A stretch of DNA of 64,000 nt from Pseudomonas salomonii (GTDB taxonomy: Bacteria > Pseudomonadota > Gammaproteobacteria > Pseudomonadales > Pseudomonadaceae). Each line of letters starts with the position of its first letter. The stretch's first letter is position 1. Positions 27,326 through 34,827 of this stretch are shown piece by piece. Location of the stretch: the NCBI RefSeq assembly GCF_900107155.1, contig NZ_FNOX01000018.1:1-64000 (forward strand). Direction: 5' to 3'. The position numbers were made by a program, and so were the translations under genes. Under the pieces are notes generated by a model. That model did not search any database, had not been told where the DNA came from, and saw nothing but the letters and a program-made list of their open reading frames with translations.

Positions 27326-27349
27326 AATTTAAATACCAAAATAGCATAT
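27326..27349 (-). promoter_or_regulatory. Candidate sulfur-starvation element upstream of the amino-acid ABC operon
   Basis: On the minus strand ATATGC begins at 27349 and GGTATTTAAATTTTA follows. The hexamer lies 121 bp upstream of the first permease ATG, the same spacing as at other sulfur genes. Two changes from the best matches. Confidence 0.3.
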
Positions 27350-27438
27350 TGATATCACCCAAAAAGATAACCGGCGGATTCGCGGGTTGGGCGGGTGACG
27401 GCTATGGTTGCTGGGTCTGTGTTTCGAGGGAATGACTG

Positions 27439-27525
27439 ATGAACGAAGCGAAACCGATTGATCCGCAGGAGTTGGTGAAGTGGCTGGTGGCGTTGCGTCG
27501 GGCGATCAATAGCCGCGAGCTCTGA
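27439..27525 (+). CDS. Putative 28-residue small protein
   Basis: ATG at 27439 is preceded by GAGGG (27426-27430) at 8 bp. The 28-codon ORF encodes an amphipathic, helix-prone peptide (DPQELVKWLVALRRAI within it) and ends TGA at 27523-27525. It stands alone between the divergent amino-acid ABC operon and a REP element. The good ribosome site and coherent composition support translation, but no homologue is recognised. Confidence 0.4.
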   Translation: MNEAKPIDPQELVKWLVALRRAINSREL

Positions 27526-27536
27526 GCCACTGCCCT

Positions 27537-27641
27537 GATCGTTCCCACGCTCTGCGTGGTAATGCAGCGCGGGACGCTCTGCGTCCGCTCGTGACGCGGA
27601 GCGTCACAGGAGGCATTCCCACGCGGAGCGTGGGAACAATC
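27537..27641. repeat. REP-type inverted repeat (family 2)
   Basis: Same element as at 24182 and 50711, with slight decay of the arms (GGTAATGC instead of GGGAATGC, AACAATC at the end). Confidence 0.8.
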
Positions 27642-27642
27642 A

Positions 27643-27678
27643 AAAAAACGCCGACGCTGCAGTAGCCGTCGGCGTTCA
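27643..27678 (-). terminator. Rho-independent terminator of metQ-like gene
   Basis: On the minus strand the arms AACGCCGACG and CGTCGGCGTT enclose a 9-10 base loop and are followed by seven T residues in all. It lies about 25 bases past the stop of the orphan MetQ gene. Confidence 0.85.
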
Positions 27679-27703
27679 AACCTTGAAAGGGGTTTTATTT
27701 ACA

Positions 27704-28486
27704 TCAGAACGCAGGCACTACCGCGCCGTTGTACTTCTTCTCGATGAAAGCTTTGACTTCCGGGCTGGTCAGGGCTTTGGCCAGCTTCTGGATGGCATCG
27801 CTGTCCTTGTTGTCCGGGCGGGCCACCAGGAAGTTCACGTACGGCGACTTGGCGTCTTCGATGATCAGTGCGTCCTTGGCTGGGTTCAGGCCGGCTTCCA
27901 GGGCGTAGTTGGTGTTGATCACGTCCAGGTCAACCTGGTCCAGCACGCGTGGCAGCAGCGCCGATTCCAGCTCTTTGAATTTCAGGTTTTTCGGGTTGCT
28001 GGCGATGTCTTTCGGCGTAGCCAGTGCATTGGTCGGGTCTTTGAGCGTAATCAGACCGTTCTTTTGCAGCAGCAACAGGGCACGGCCGGCGTTGGAGCCT
28101 TCATTCGGGATGGCCACGGTGGCGCCATCTTTGAGTTCAGAAATATTCTTGATCTTTTTCGAGTAACCGCCGATGGGCTCAACGTGCACACCAATCACGG
28201 TGACCAGGTTGGTGCCCTTGCCCTTGTTGAAGTTTTCCAGGTACGGCAGGGTCTGGAAGTAGTTGGCGTCCAGACGTTTCTCGGCAACCTGGGTGTTGGG
28301 CTGTACGTAGTCAGTGAAGACTTTGATTTCCAGGTCCACGCCTTCTTTAGCCAGGGTCGGCTTGACCAACTCAAGGATCTCCGCGTGCGGGATCGGGGTA
28401 GCCGCTACCACCAGTTTCTCGTTGGCCTGGGCGAAGCTTGCAGTCAGGGCAGCCGCCAGTGCGGTAAACAACAGAACCTTTTTCAT
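27704..28486 (-). CDS. Orphan MetQ/NlpA-family substrate-binding protein
   Basis: A 260-residue periplasmic binding protein with signal peptide ending SFAQA (residues 1-21). MetQ hallmarks: EIKVFTDYVQPNTQVAEKRLDANYFQTLPYL, IPNEGSNAGRALLLLQKNGLI, DLDVINTNYALEAGLNP. It has no ATPase or permease beside it and its own terminator, so it must feed a MetNI pair encoded elsewhere, possibly the one at 8802-10548. It lies downstream of the sigma54-type regulator gene. Ligand probably methionine or a related sulfur compound. Confidence 0.85.
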   Translation of the reverse strand: MKKVLLFTALAAALTASFAQANEKLVVAATPIPHAEILELVKPTLAKEGVDLEIKVFTDYVQPNTQVAEKRLDANYFQTLPYLENFNKGKGTNLVTVIGVHVEPIGGYSKKIKNISELKDGATVAIPNEGSNAGRALLLLQKNGLITLKDPTNALATPKDIASNPKNLKFKELESALLPRVLDQVDLDVINTNYALEAGLNPAKDALIIEDAKSPYVNFLVARPDNKDSDAIQKLAKALTSPEVKAFIEKKYNGAVVPAF

Positions 28487-28579
28487 GCAGTGTCCTTATC
28501 GAAATTCCGGGGCGTCTCTGACGACCGTTTTTATGGTGTGCCAGCGAAGTGCTATCGCGGCGTGGGGTGGACAATACCT

Positions 28580-28603
28580 ATATTTTTTATTCCCGAACAA
28601 TAT
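28580..28603 (-). promoter_or_regulatory. Candidate sulfur-starvation element upstream of the orphan metQ
   Basis: Minus strand, ATATTG begins at 28603, followed after 5 bp by GAATAAAAAATATA. It lies 117 bp upstream of the ATG. Weak match, supported mainly by position. Confidence 0.25.
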
Positions 28604-28610
28604 CTTTTAT

Positions 28611-29549
28611 TCACGTTGATATTCCATTTTGCTCATGTTGCGGCTGTTCATTTAGAAAGCTGAGCAAGGTTTGCTGTTCGGCGGCGCTGGCACTCGCGAA
28701 GATCCGCCGCAGTTGTTCCAACGGCGAACCGGCGGCGGGCAGGTTCAAATGCTCGGGCAAAATCTCATCGCCACTGCTTACCAACAGCGCAAAGTGAATA
28801 ACGTTTTCCAGCTCGCGGGTATTGCCCGGCCAGCTGTGATGCTCGAGCACACGCTGGGCGGCATCACTGATCAGCGGCACCGGCAGGTCCAGGCGCTGGC
28901 TGTAGATGCCGAGGAAATATTCCGCCAGGGACAAAATGTCGCCTACCCGCTCACGCAGGGCCGGCAGGTCGAGTTGGCCTTCGCTCAGGTAATGGAACAG
29001 GCGTTCATGAAACTTGCCGGCGGCCACGGCCTGGGCCAGGTCGATGCTGGTGGCGGCGACCAGGCGCACATCCACCGGGCTTGGCTGATGAGCGCCGACA
29101 CGGGTGACTTCATGGTTTTCCAGGGCGGCGAGCAATTTCACCTGGATCGGCAGCGGCAAGTCGCCGATCTCGTCCAGGTACAGGGTGCCGCCATTGGCCG
29201 AGCCAAACCAGCCGGCGCGGCTGCTGGCCGCGCCGCTGTGGCTGCCGGCGGCATAACCGAACAATTCGGCGTCGGCGTAGGTGGGGCTGATGGCACCGCA
29301 ATTGACCGACACAAACAAACCCGTGCGATCGCTGCCCCGGTGAATATGCCGCGCGAGCAGCTCTTTACCACTGCCGGTCTCGCCGCGAATCAACACCGGC
29401 AATGCACGCGGCGCGAGGCTTTCCAGCTCTTCACGCAGTTGGCGTGAACGCGGGTCGACAAACACCAGCGCCTTGGCGCGGATACTCAGCGGGCTTTTTT
29501 CAGCATCGGGAAAGGTCAGCAACGGCTGGCCAAAGGTGTCATGACTCAT
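28611..29549 (-). CDS. Sigma54-type AAA+ regulator lacking sensor and HTH domains
   Basis: ATG at 29549 has GGGAG 6 bp upstream and gives 312 residues. Nearly the whole protein is the AAA+ domain of bacterial enhancer-binding proteins: Walker A GETGSGKE (56-63), Walker B GGTLYLDEIGDL (120-131), arginine-finger region ALRERVGDI (197-205) and WPGNTRELENV (240-250). The loop that contacts sigma54, normally GAFTGA, reads GSHSGA (102-107). No receiver or GAF domain precedes it and no Fis-type HTH follows; the last 40 residues are Gln/Ala-rich. SfnR-type regulators of sulfone use are also AAA+ proteins without a sensor, so a sulfur role is possible. Loss of the Phe-Thr pair and of DNA binding makes normal sigma54 activation doubtful. 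Confidence 0.8.
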   Translation of the reverse strand: MSHDTFGQPLLTFPDAEKSPLSIRAKALVFVDPRSRQLREELESLAPRALPVLIRGETGSGKELLARHIHRGSDRTGLFVSVNCGAISPTYADAELFGYAAGSHSGAASSRAGWFGSANGGTLYLDEIGDLPLPIQVKLLAALENHEVTRVGAHQPSPVDVRLVAATSIDLAQAVAAGKFHERLFHYLSEGQLDLPALRERVGDILSLAEYFLGIYSQRLDLPVPLISDAAQRVLEHHSWPGNTRELENVIHFALLVSSGDEILPEHLNLPAAGSPLEQLRRIFASASAAEQQTLLSFLNEQPQHEQNGIST

Positions 29550-29597
29550 GGCAGGCTCCCGCCCCAAATCCGCTCAGGGACGGGGCGTTGAAAAAAT

Positions 29598-30179
29598 TTA
29601 TGCACGGCGCCGGGCGTGATGCTCAAGGCGGTTTTGCAAGCGATAGAGGTAGGCGAAACCCTGTTCCCAGCGTTGGTGACCGGACTTCACGTTGATATGC
29701 CCGGCACCGGACAAAATGCCGGCCTCGGCGCCCCAGTTGCGGGCCAGCTCCAAGGCGCGGGTGGCGCTGACGGCGCTGTCATTGTCGGAGCTGACCACTT
29801 GGCTGGGAAACGGCAGCAGGTGCGTGGGAATCGGTGCAAAGTTACGCAGGGCGGGGGCACAGGCTGGGCGTTCGACATCGGCCGGCGCCACCAGCAAGGC
29901 GCCGCGCACCTGCCGCAGAAAATTCACCGGCGCCGTCGCGGCCCAGTGGGCCACGGTGATGCAACCCAGGCTATGGGCAATGAGAATCACCGGCGTGCTG
30001 TCGGCGGCGATGGCCTCGGCCAGTGCGGCTACCCAATCTTCGCGACGGGGAGTAAGCCAATCGGCCTGCTCCACGCGCGCACTGTTGGGCAGGCTGTTCT
30101 GCCAATGACTTTGCCAATGATCTTCTGGCGATCCTTGCCAGCCCGGCACGATCAGATAACGAATCGACTCGCTGTGCAT
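29598..30179 (-). CDS. RBBP9/YdeN-family serine hydrolase
   Basis: A 193-residue alpha/beta hydrolase. The N-terminus YLIVPGWQGSPEDHWQSHW is the family hallmark. The nucleophile elbow is AHSLG with Ser70; the acid is in SSDND (Asp132 or Asp134) and the base is His161 in GAGHIN. Substrates of this family are mostly unknown. It is read just ahead of the AAA+ regulator (48 bp) and is probably co-transcribed with it. Confidence 0.85.
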   Translation of the reverse strand: MHSESIRYLIVPGWQGSPEDHWQSHWQNSLPNSARVEQADWLTPRREDWVAALAEAIAADSTPVILIAHSLGCITVAHWAATAPVNFLRQVRGALLVAPADVERPACAPALRNFAPIPTHLLPFPSQVVSSDNDSAVSATRALELARNWGAEAGILSGAGHINVKSGHQRWEQGFAYLYRLQNRLEHHARRRA

Positions 30180-30256
30180 GGGTGTGCCCTCCTGCAGCGT
30201 TTAACGTTGCTGGTCAGTATAGGGACGAGGGTTATATTCGTTAAGGAATAAGAAGC

Positions 30257-30280
30257 TATTTATTAATAACCAAAATATCA
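30257..30280 (-). promoter_or_regulatory. Partial candidate sulfur element upstream of the hydrolase/regulator genes
   Basis: Minus strand: GGTTATTAATAAATA begins at 30271, matching the right half of the element at 37149 (GGTTATTTATTTA). The left hexamer is poor. It lies 87 bp upstream of the hydrolase ATG. Confidence 0.25.
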
Positions 30281-30300
30281 ATCGCACGATACTTAAAAAT

Positions 30301-30326
30301 GTGGGAGCTGGCTTGCCTGCTCCCAC
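30301..30326. repeat. REP-type palindrome (family 1), single unit
   Basis: GTGGGAGCTGGCTTGCC pairs imperfectly with CTGCTCCCAC, the same unit as at 2754. Confidence 0.65.
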
Positions 30327-30376
30327 ACTGGACCCTGTTGCACATCGAGACTCGTGTCAGAGCCTAAATTGCAGGC

Positions 30377-30415
30377 AAAAAAAGGCCGCACCCTGCCAAG
30401 GAGACGGCCAAAAAA
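30377..30415 (-). terminator. Terminator of the tonB-exbB-exbD operon
   Basis: GGCCG (30384-30388) and CGGCC (30405-30409) form a stem flanked by A-runs on the left and right. On the minus strand it ends in seven T residues, 20 bases after the exbD stop. The A/T runs on both sides make it potentially bidirectional. Confidence 0.75.
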
Positions 30416-30434
30416 TTGTCGAGGCTTTTGAAAC

Positions 30435-30836
30435 TTAACGTGCAGTAATCACCGACAGCTTGGTAATGCCTGCGCGCTCGATAGACGCCATGGCTCGCGC
30501 CACTTCGCCGTAATTCACACCATCATCGGCCTGCAGCTGCACCCGCACTTCCGGGTCTTTGGCCTTGGCCGCCTGCAGGTTGAACTCCAGCAGGTCGGGC
30601 TGGATTTCGTCCTTGTTGATAAACAATTTGCCGGCACCGTCGATGCTCACCACCAGCGGGTCTTTCTGTTCCACCGGGGCTACGGCCTGGGTCTTGGGCA
30701 GGTTGATCGGGATCGAATTGGTCAATAACGGCGCGGTGACGATAAACACCACCAGCAGCACCAGCATCACGTCCACCAGCGGCGTCACGTTGATCTCGCT
30801 CAGCACCTCATCACTGTCTTGCGTGGAGAAGGCCAT
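30435..30836 (-). CDS. exbD: ExbD/TolR-family biopolymer transport protein
   Basis: A 133-residue protein with a short cytoplasmic N-terminus, one membrane helix (about residues 20-42, PLVDVMLVLLVVFIVTAPLL) and a periplasmic domain. Asp in LVDVMLVL is the conserved proton-path residue. It forms the motor with ExbB that energises TonB. The start follows the exbB stop by one base, showing coupling. Confidence 0.9.
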   Translation of the reverse strand: MAFSTQDSDEVLSEINVTPLVDVMLVLLVVFIVTAPLLTNSIPINLPKTQAVAPVEQKDPLVVSIDGAGKLFINKDEIQPDLLEFNLQAAKAKDPEVRVQLQADDGVNYGEVARAMASIERAGITKLSVITAR

Positions 30837-30837
30837 A

Positions 30838-31557
30838 TCAGGATGCCTCCTTCACTTTTTGCGGGTTGCCGGCCGTGGCTTTGCTCAAGCTCGGGTGCAG
30901 CAGCACACGGAAGGCATTCTTCTGCGCCAGGCTGTAGAAATCGTGGGCGAAGTCATCCAGGTCCGCCGCCGTGAGTTTCAGGCGACGCAGGAAGTAGTTG
31001 TAGACCAGCACCGCCGGCACGGCGACGGCGATACCCACACCGGTGGCGACCAGGGCCGCACCAATCGGGCCGGCCACGGTTTCCAGGCTGGCCGAGCCGG
31101 CAGCGCTGATGCCCTTGAGGGCTTCCATGATGCCCCACACGGTGCCGAACAGGCCGATAAACGGCGAGGTGCTGCCGATACTGGCAACCACGGCCAGGCC
31201 GGTTTCCAGAGAGCGGCGCTCACGCACGATCTGCTGGCGCAAGGCGCGTTCAAGGCGGTCCTGGTGATTGATGGCCTGGCTCAAGTCTGCCGCGTGCGGT
31301 GCATCACCGACCTGGATCGCGGCATAACCGGCCTGGGCCACACGGGCAGCGGCGCCGGGCTGGGTTTCGGCCAATTCGGCGGCGGCATCGAGGCTCGACG
31401 CCGCCCAGAACCGTTTGTGAAACTTGCGATCCTGCGCCTTGAGGCGCCCGAACTGCACGCCCTTCAACAACGCCAGGCCCCAGGTGGCGACCGAAAAAAC
31501 CACCAGCAGCCAGATCACCGCGCTTTCGATGGATTCAAGTGGAGATGCTAATGCCAT
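30838..31557 (-). CDS. exbB: ExbB (MotA/TolQ/ExbB proton channel family)
   Basis: ATG at 31557 (MALASP) has AGGGG 7 bp upstream and is preferred to a start at 31596. The 239-residue protein has three membrane helices (about 10-32, 115-140, 155-180). The block GLAVVASIGSTSPFIGLFGTVWGIMEAL carries the conserved helix 2 residues, and IGAALVATGVGIAVAVPAVLVYN is helix 3. It drives TonB by proton flow. Middle gene of tonB-exbB-exbD. Confidence 0.9.
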   Translation of the reverse strand: MALASPLESIESAVIWLLVVFSVATWGLALLKGVQFGRLKAQDRKFHKRFWAASSLDAAAELAETQPGAAARVAQAGYAAIQVGDAPHAADLSQAINHQDRLERALRQQIVRERRSLETGLAVVASIGSTSPFIGLFGTVWGIMEALKGISAAGSASLETVAGPIGAALVATGVGIAVAVPAVLVYNYFLRRLKLTAADLDDFAHDFYSLAQKNAFRVLLHPSLSKATAGNPQKVKEAS

Positions 31558-31611
31558 GATGTTTCCCCTCTGTGCAGGTGGCGGCGTGTCCAACACACCG
31601 CTGCCGAATAG

Positions 31612-32427
31612 TTAGTGAATCTTGAAATCGATCGGGACGCTGACCCAGCCGTCCTGAGCCACATCGCCCTGCTTGGCCGGCACAAAGCTCCAACGCTTCA
31701 CGGCGGCCAGTGCGGCGTCGTCGAGTTGCTGGCGACCGCTGCTTTTCTGAATCTGGATCTCACCCGGCTTGCCGCTGGCCAACACATGCACGCGCAACAA
31801 CACCGTGCCTTCCCAGCCACGGCGTTGGGCCAGTGACGGGTACTCCGGCGCCGGGTTCTTCAGGTACGCAGCGTTGGCCGAAGCCGGTGTCACCGGTGCA
31901 GGTGACGGCGACGGTGGCGCTGCGGGCGCCGGAGGCGCGGGTATCGGTGGCGCGGGCGGCTGCTCGACTGCCTTCGGCACGGGCTTGGGTGCTGGTTTCG
32001 GTACCGGCTTTGGTTTGGGTTTTGGAACAGGTTTTGGCGGTGCAGGCTTGGCGGCCAACTCATCGACAACCGGCGGCGGTGGCTCGACCACAGGTGGCGG
32101 CGGTGGTGGCGGCACAGGCGGTGGCTCGACCACCGGCGGCGCGGGCCGGGAAAATTCGATGGTCATCGGCGGGATTTCCGGCGGCACAATCGGCAGCACC
32201 GGCGTGGGCTTCTGGCTCACCCAATAGATCACCGCGCCGTGCAGGGCCAGCACCAGCAACCCGAGCAGAATCCCTTCGCGACGGCTCGAAAAACGCTTAG
32301 GGGTTTGCTGCAAACGCAATTGCCCCAACGGCGCGCGGTGCGGCCGGCCAAGGTCGACCAACTCACCACCCGGTGCCTGGCGCCACTGCGCCTCGGGTGC
32401 ACTGGCGGCGGTCTGGACATTGCCCAT
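31612..32427 (-). CDS. tonB: TonB energy-transducing protein with long Pro-rich spacer
   Basis: ATG at 32427 has AGGGAG 7 bp upstream and gives 271 residues. A cytoplasmic stretch of about 45 residues precedes one membrane helix (GLLVLALHGAVIYWV). A Pro/Lys-rich spacer of about 85 residues follows (repeated VEPPP and KPVPKP units) that spans the periplasm. The C-terminal domain (about 185-271) carries YPSLAQRRGWEGTVLLRVHV and the terminal PIDFKI. With exbB and exbD it can energise receptors such as the one at 34798. The long cytoplasmic N-terminus is typical of Pseudomonas TonB proteins. Confidence 0.9.
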   Translation of the reverse strand: MGNVQTAASAPEAQWRQAPGGELVDLGRPHRAPLGQLRLQQTPKRFSSRREGILLGLLVLALHGAVIYWVSQKPTPVLPIVPPEIPPMTIEFSRPAPPVVEPPPVPPPPPPPVVEPPPPVVDELAAKPAPPKPVPKPKPKPVPKPAPKPVPKAVEQPPAPPIPAPPAPAAPPSPSPAPVTPASANAAYLKNPAPEYPSLAQRRGWEGTVLLRVHVLASGKPGEIQIQKSSGRQQLDDAALAAVKRWSFVPAKQGDVAQDGWVSVPIDFKIH

Positions 32428-32666
32428 TGATTCACTCCCTACGGTTTTCACACAAAAAAACCGACAGGCCTGCCAACGCGGCCGTCGAGGGCTGAATCAT
32501 CGGGGCTAGACGCTTATCTCTTAAAGTAATCTTTGAAGTTATACATAGACCCAAATTGAATAAACGAACATCCTGAAACGCCAAGGCCACGTCTTTCGAG
32601 GTCTGGCAGCAAGGTGCTGTTTTGCAATGCATTTAAGGCATGCAAAATATTCAATAAAGGCATGAT

Positions 32667-33518
32667 TCAGTGCGGGTTATTTGCACATAAATCGAGCAAT
32701 TGTCGCTGTAATGTCTGCCCGGCCGCGCCCAACCCACTGCGGCCATACAGCGCCAGGTGCACGCCCTGCACCATCGGCAGACCACTGTCATCGCCGAGCA
32801 CCACATGCCCAGGCTGTACCACCCGCCGTGGCAACAAGCTGATGCCCAGCCCCGCCGCCACCGCCGAACACACGCTGGCCAAACTGGCGCTGGAATAGCC
32901 GATACGCCAACGCCAGCCGCCGACTTCCAGGTGGTGGAGCATTTCATTGCGGTACAAACCGCCTACCGGAAACGCCACCAGGGGCAGCGGGTCGCGCCCC
33001 AGGGACGGCATGTCGCGGCTGTCGACCCAGCACAAGGGTTCCGGCCACGAGGCCACGCAGTCCTCGCTGTCGCCCATCTGCTTGACCAGCAACACGTCGA
33101 ACTCGCCGGCACGGTATTGGCGCTGCAACTCGGGGCCCAGGCCGCTGGTCACCTCAAGACGCACCCGCGGATAGGCCACCACGAAGGCCGACAGCAGCGG
33201 CATCAGGCGCTCGGCGGCAAAGTCCTCCGGCACACCCAGGCGCAGTACCCCGTCGCTTTGCTGGTTGATCAACACATCGGCGGCTTCTTCATGCAACGCG
33301 AGGATGCGCCGCGCGTAGGCCAGCAAACGCTCGCCCTCCGCCGTGGCCACCACGCGGCGCTGGTCACGGTCGAGCAACTGGCACGCCACCGTGTCTTCCA
33401 GACGGCGGATCTGCTGGCTGACGGTGGATTGGGTCAAGTGCAGGCGCTCGGCGGCGCGGGTGAAATTGCCGCAATCCACCACGGCGACAAAACTGCGCAA
33501 TAACACGGGATCAAACAT
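32667..33518 (-). CDS. LysR-family transcriptional regulator
   Basis: Start placed at ATG 33518 (MFDPVLLRSFVAVVD), giving 283 residues with the usual LysR N-terminus; ATG 33530 and GTG 33542 are in-frame alternatives. The HTH lies in residues about 1-60 (NFTRAAERLHLTQSTVSQQIRRLE), with an effector domain from 85 onward. It is divergent from the MFS gene at 33628 across a 109-bp gap and probably controls it. Effector unknown. Confidence 0.85.
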   Translation of the reverse strand: MFDPVLLRSFVAVVDCGNFTRAAERLHLTQSTVSQQIRRLEDTVACQLLDRDQRRVVATAEGERLLAYARRILALHEEAADVLINQQSDGVLRLGVPEDFAAERLMPLLSAFVVAYPRVRLEVTSGLGPELQRQYRAGEFDVLLVKQMGDSEDCVASWPEPLCWVDSRDMPSLGRDPLPLVAFPVGGLYRNEMLHHLEVGGWRWRIGYSSASLASVCSAVAAGLGISLLPRRVVQPGHVVLGDDSGLPMVQGVHLALYGRSGLGAAGQTLQRQLLDLCANNPH

Positions 33519-33627
33519 GCTCGTCACCATTGCGTTTGCCACTGATTGGCATGGTTATATTTAATTTCAGAATACTCTGGCGGCTGGGCATACTTCACGC
33601 CTCTTTTGCGCAGACGACAGGCCGTGC

Positions 33628-34827
33628 ATGACGCTCAACCATTCATTCGCGGGAAAACTCGCCGGCTGGGGCCTTTTGGTCGTACTGGGCCTGAACCTGC
33701 GCCCCATCCTCAGCTCTATCAGCCCCTTGCTCGGCGAGATCCGCCAAGCCACCGGCCTGAGTTTCCAAAGCAGCGCCCTGCTCACCAGCCTGCCGGTGGT
33801 GTGCATGGGCCTGGTGGCGCTGGTCGGTGTGCGCGTGGAAGCGCGCCTGGGCGAACGACGCGGCATCGCATTGGGCCTGATGATGATTCTGCTGGCCTGC
33901 CTGGCGCGCTGGTTGATGGGCCAGGCGTCGGCGCTGCTGGTTACCGCGTTGCTGGGCGGCGCCGGTGTGGCGTTGATCCAGGCGTTGGTGCCGGCGATGA
34001 TCAAGCGCGAATTTCATCACCGCGTGCCGGTGGCGATGGGTGTGTACTCGGCCTCGTTGATGGCGGGCGGTGGCCTGGCGGCGTTGCTCAGCCCGCTGGT
34101 GGCTACGCATTTTCAGCAATGGCAGGCGGGGCTTGGCGTGTGGCTGTTACCTGCGCTGGGGGCATTGCTGCTGTGGGCCTGGCTGCCGTTGGGCGCGGCG
34201 AGAAACCTGCAAATCGCGCCGGCATTCAAGGGGCTGCGCAATCGTCGGGCCTGGCTGCTGGCGTTGTATTTCGGGCTGGTGAATTGCGGCTACATGAGCA
34301 TGGTGGCGTGGCTGCCGGCCTACTATCAGCAACTGGGCTGGGGCGTGTTGCCCAGCGGTTCGTTGCTGGCGTTCATGACCATTTTCCAGGTGATCGCCGC
34401 GCTGCTGATGCCGGTGTTGGCCCAGCGCGGTATCGACCGTCGCCCGCTGCTCGGCATCAGCCTGTTGGCACAGACTGTCGGCTACCTCGGCCTGATCCTC
34501 GCACCGCTGGAGTACCCGCACCTGTGGGTAGCCTTGTGCGGTTTTGGTCTGGGCGCGTGTTTCGCCCTGAGCCTGCTGCTGACCCTCGACCACCACCGCG
34601 ACCCACGCCAAGCCGGGCAACTGGCGGCCTTCGTGCAGGGCGTGGGCTTTTTGATCAACGCGGTTTCACCCTGGCTGACCGGCTGGCTGCGCGAACTCAC
34701 CGGCAACTTTGTCAGCGCCTGGGTGGTGCTGACGGTCACGGTGCTGGCGATGCTGGCGGTGACGCGGGTGTTCAGCCCGGCCACCTACCGCACTGGCTCA
34801 GAAGTCGTAGCGGCCCGTCACGCCTAG
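33628..34827 (+). CDS. MFS transporter, CynX/NimT family
   Basis: A 399-residue inner-membrane transporter with about 12 hydrophobic helices. The first helix block GLLVVLGLNLRPILSSISPLLGEI and the loop ARLGERRGIALGLM match the CynX/NimT branch (cyanate, 2-nitroimidazole and related anions). Divergent from a LysR gene. Its last 30 bases overlap the 3' end of the convergent TonB-receptor gene. Substrate unknown; efflux or uptake cannot be told from sequence. Confidence 0.8.
   Translation: MTLNHSFAGKLAGWGLLVVLGLNLRPILSSISPLLGEIRQATGLSFQSSALLTSLPVVCMGLVALVGVRVEARLGERRGIALGLMMILLACLARWLMGQASALLVTALLGGAGVALIQALVPAMIKREFHHRVPVAMGVYSASLMAGGGLAALLSPLVATHFQQWQAGLGVWLLPALGALLLWAWLPLGAARNLQIAPAFKGLRNRRAWLLALYFGLVNCGYMSMVAWLPAYYQQLGWGVLPSGSLLAFMTIFQVIAALLMPVLAQRGIDRRPLLGISLLAQTVGYLGLILAPLEYPHLWVALCGFGLGACFALSLLLTLDHHRDPRQAGQLAAFVQGVGFLINAVSPWLTGWLRELTGNFVSAWVVLTVTVLAMLAVTRVFSPATYRTGSEVVAARHA

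Noticed and set aside
28487-28610. Possible sigma54 promoter (TGGCAC) upstream of the orphan metQ
   Set aside because: The TGGCAC half is present on the minus strand but there is no TTGC/GC at the -12 position.
32432-32632. 66-codon minus-strand ORF upstream of tonB
   Set aside because: No ribosome site, overlaps the tonB start and promoter region, composition not protein-like.
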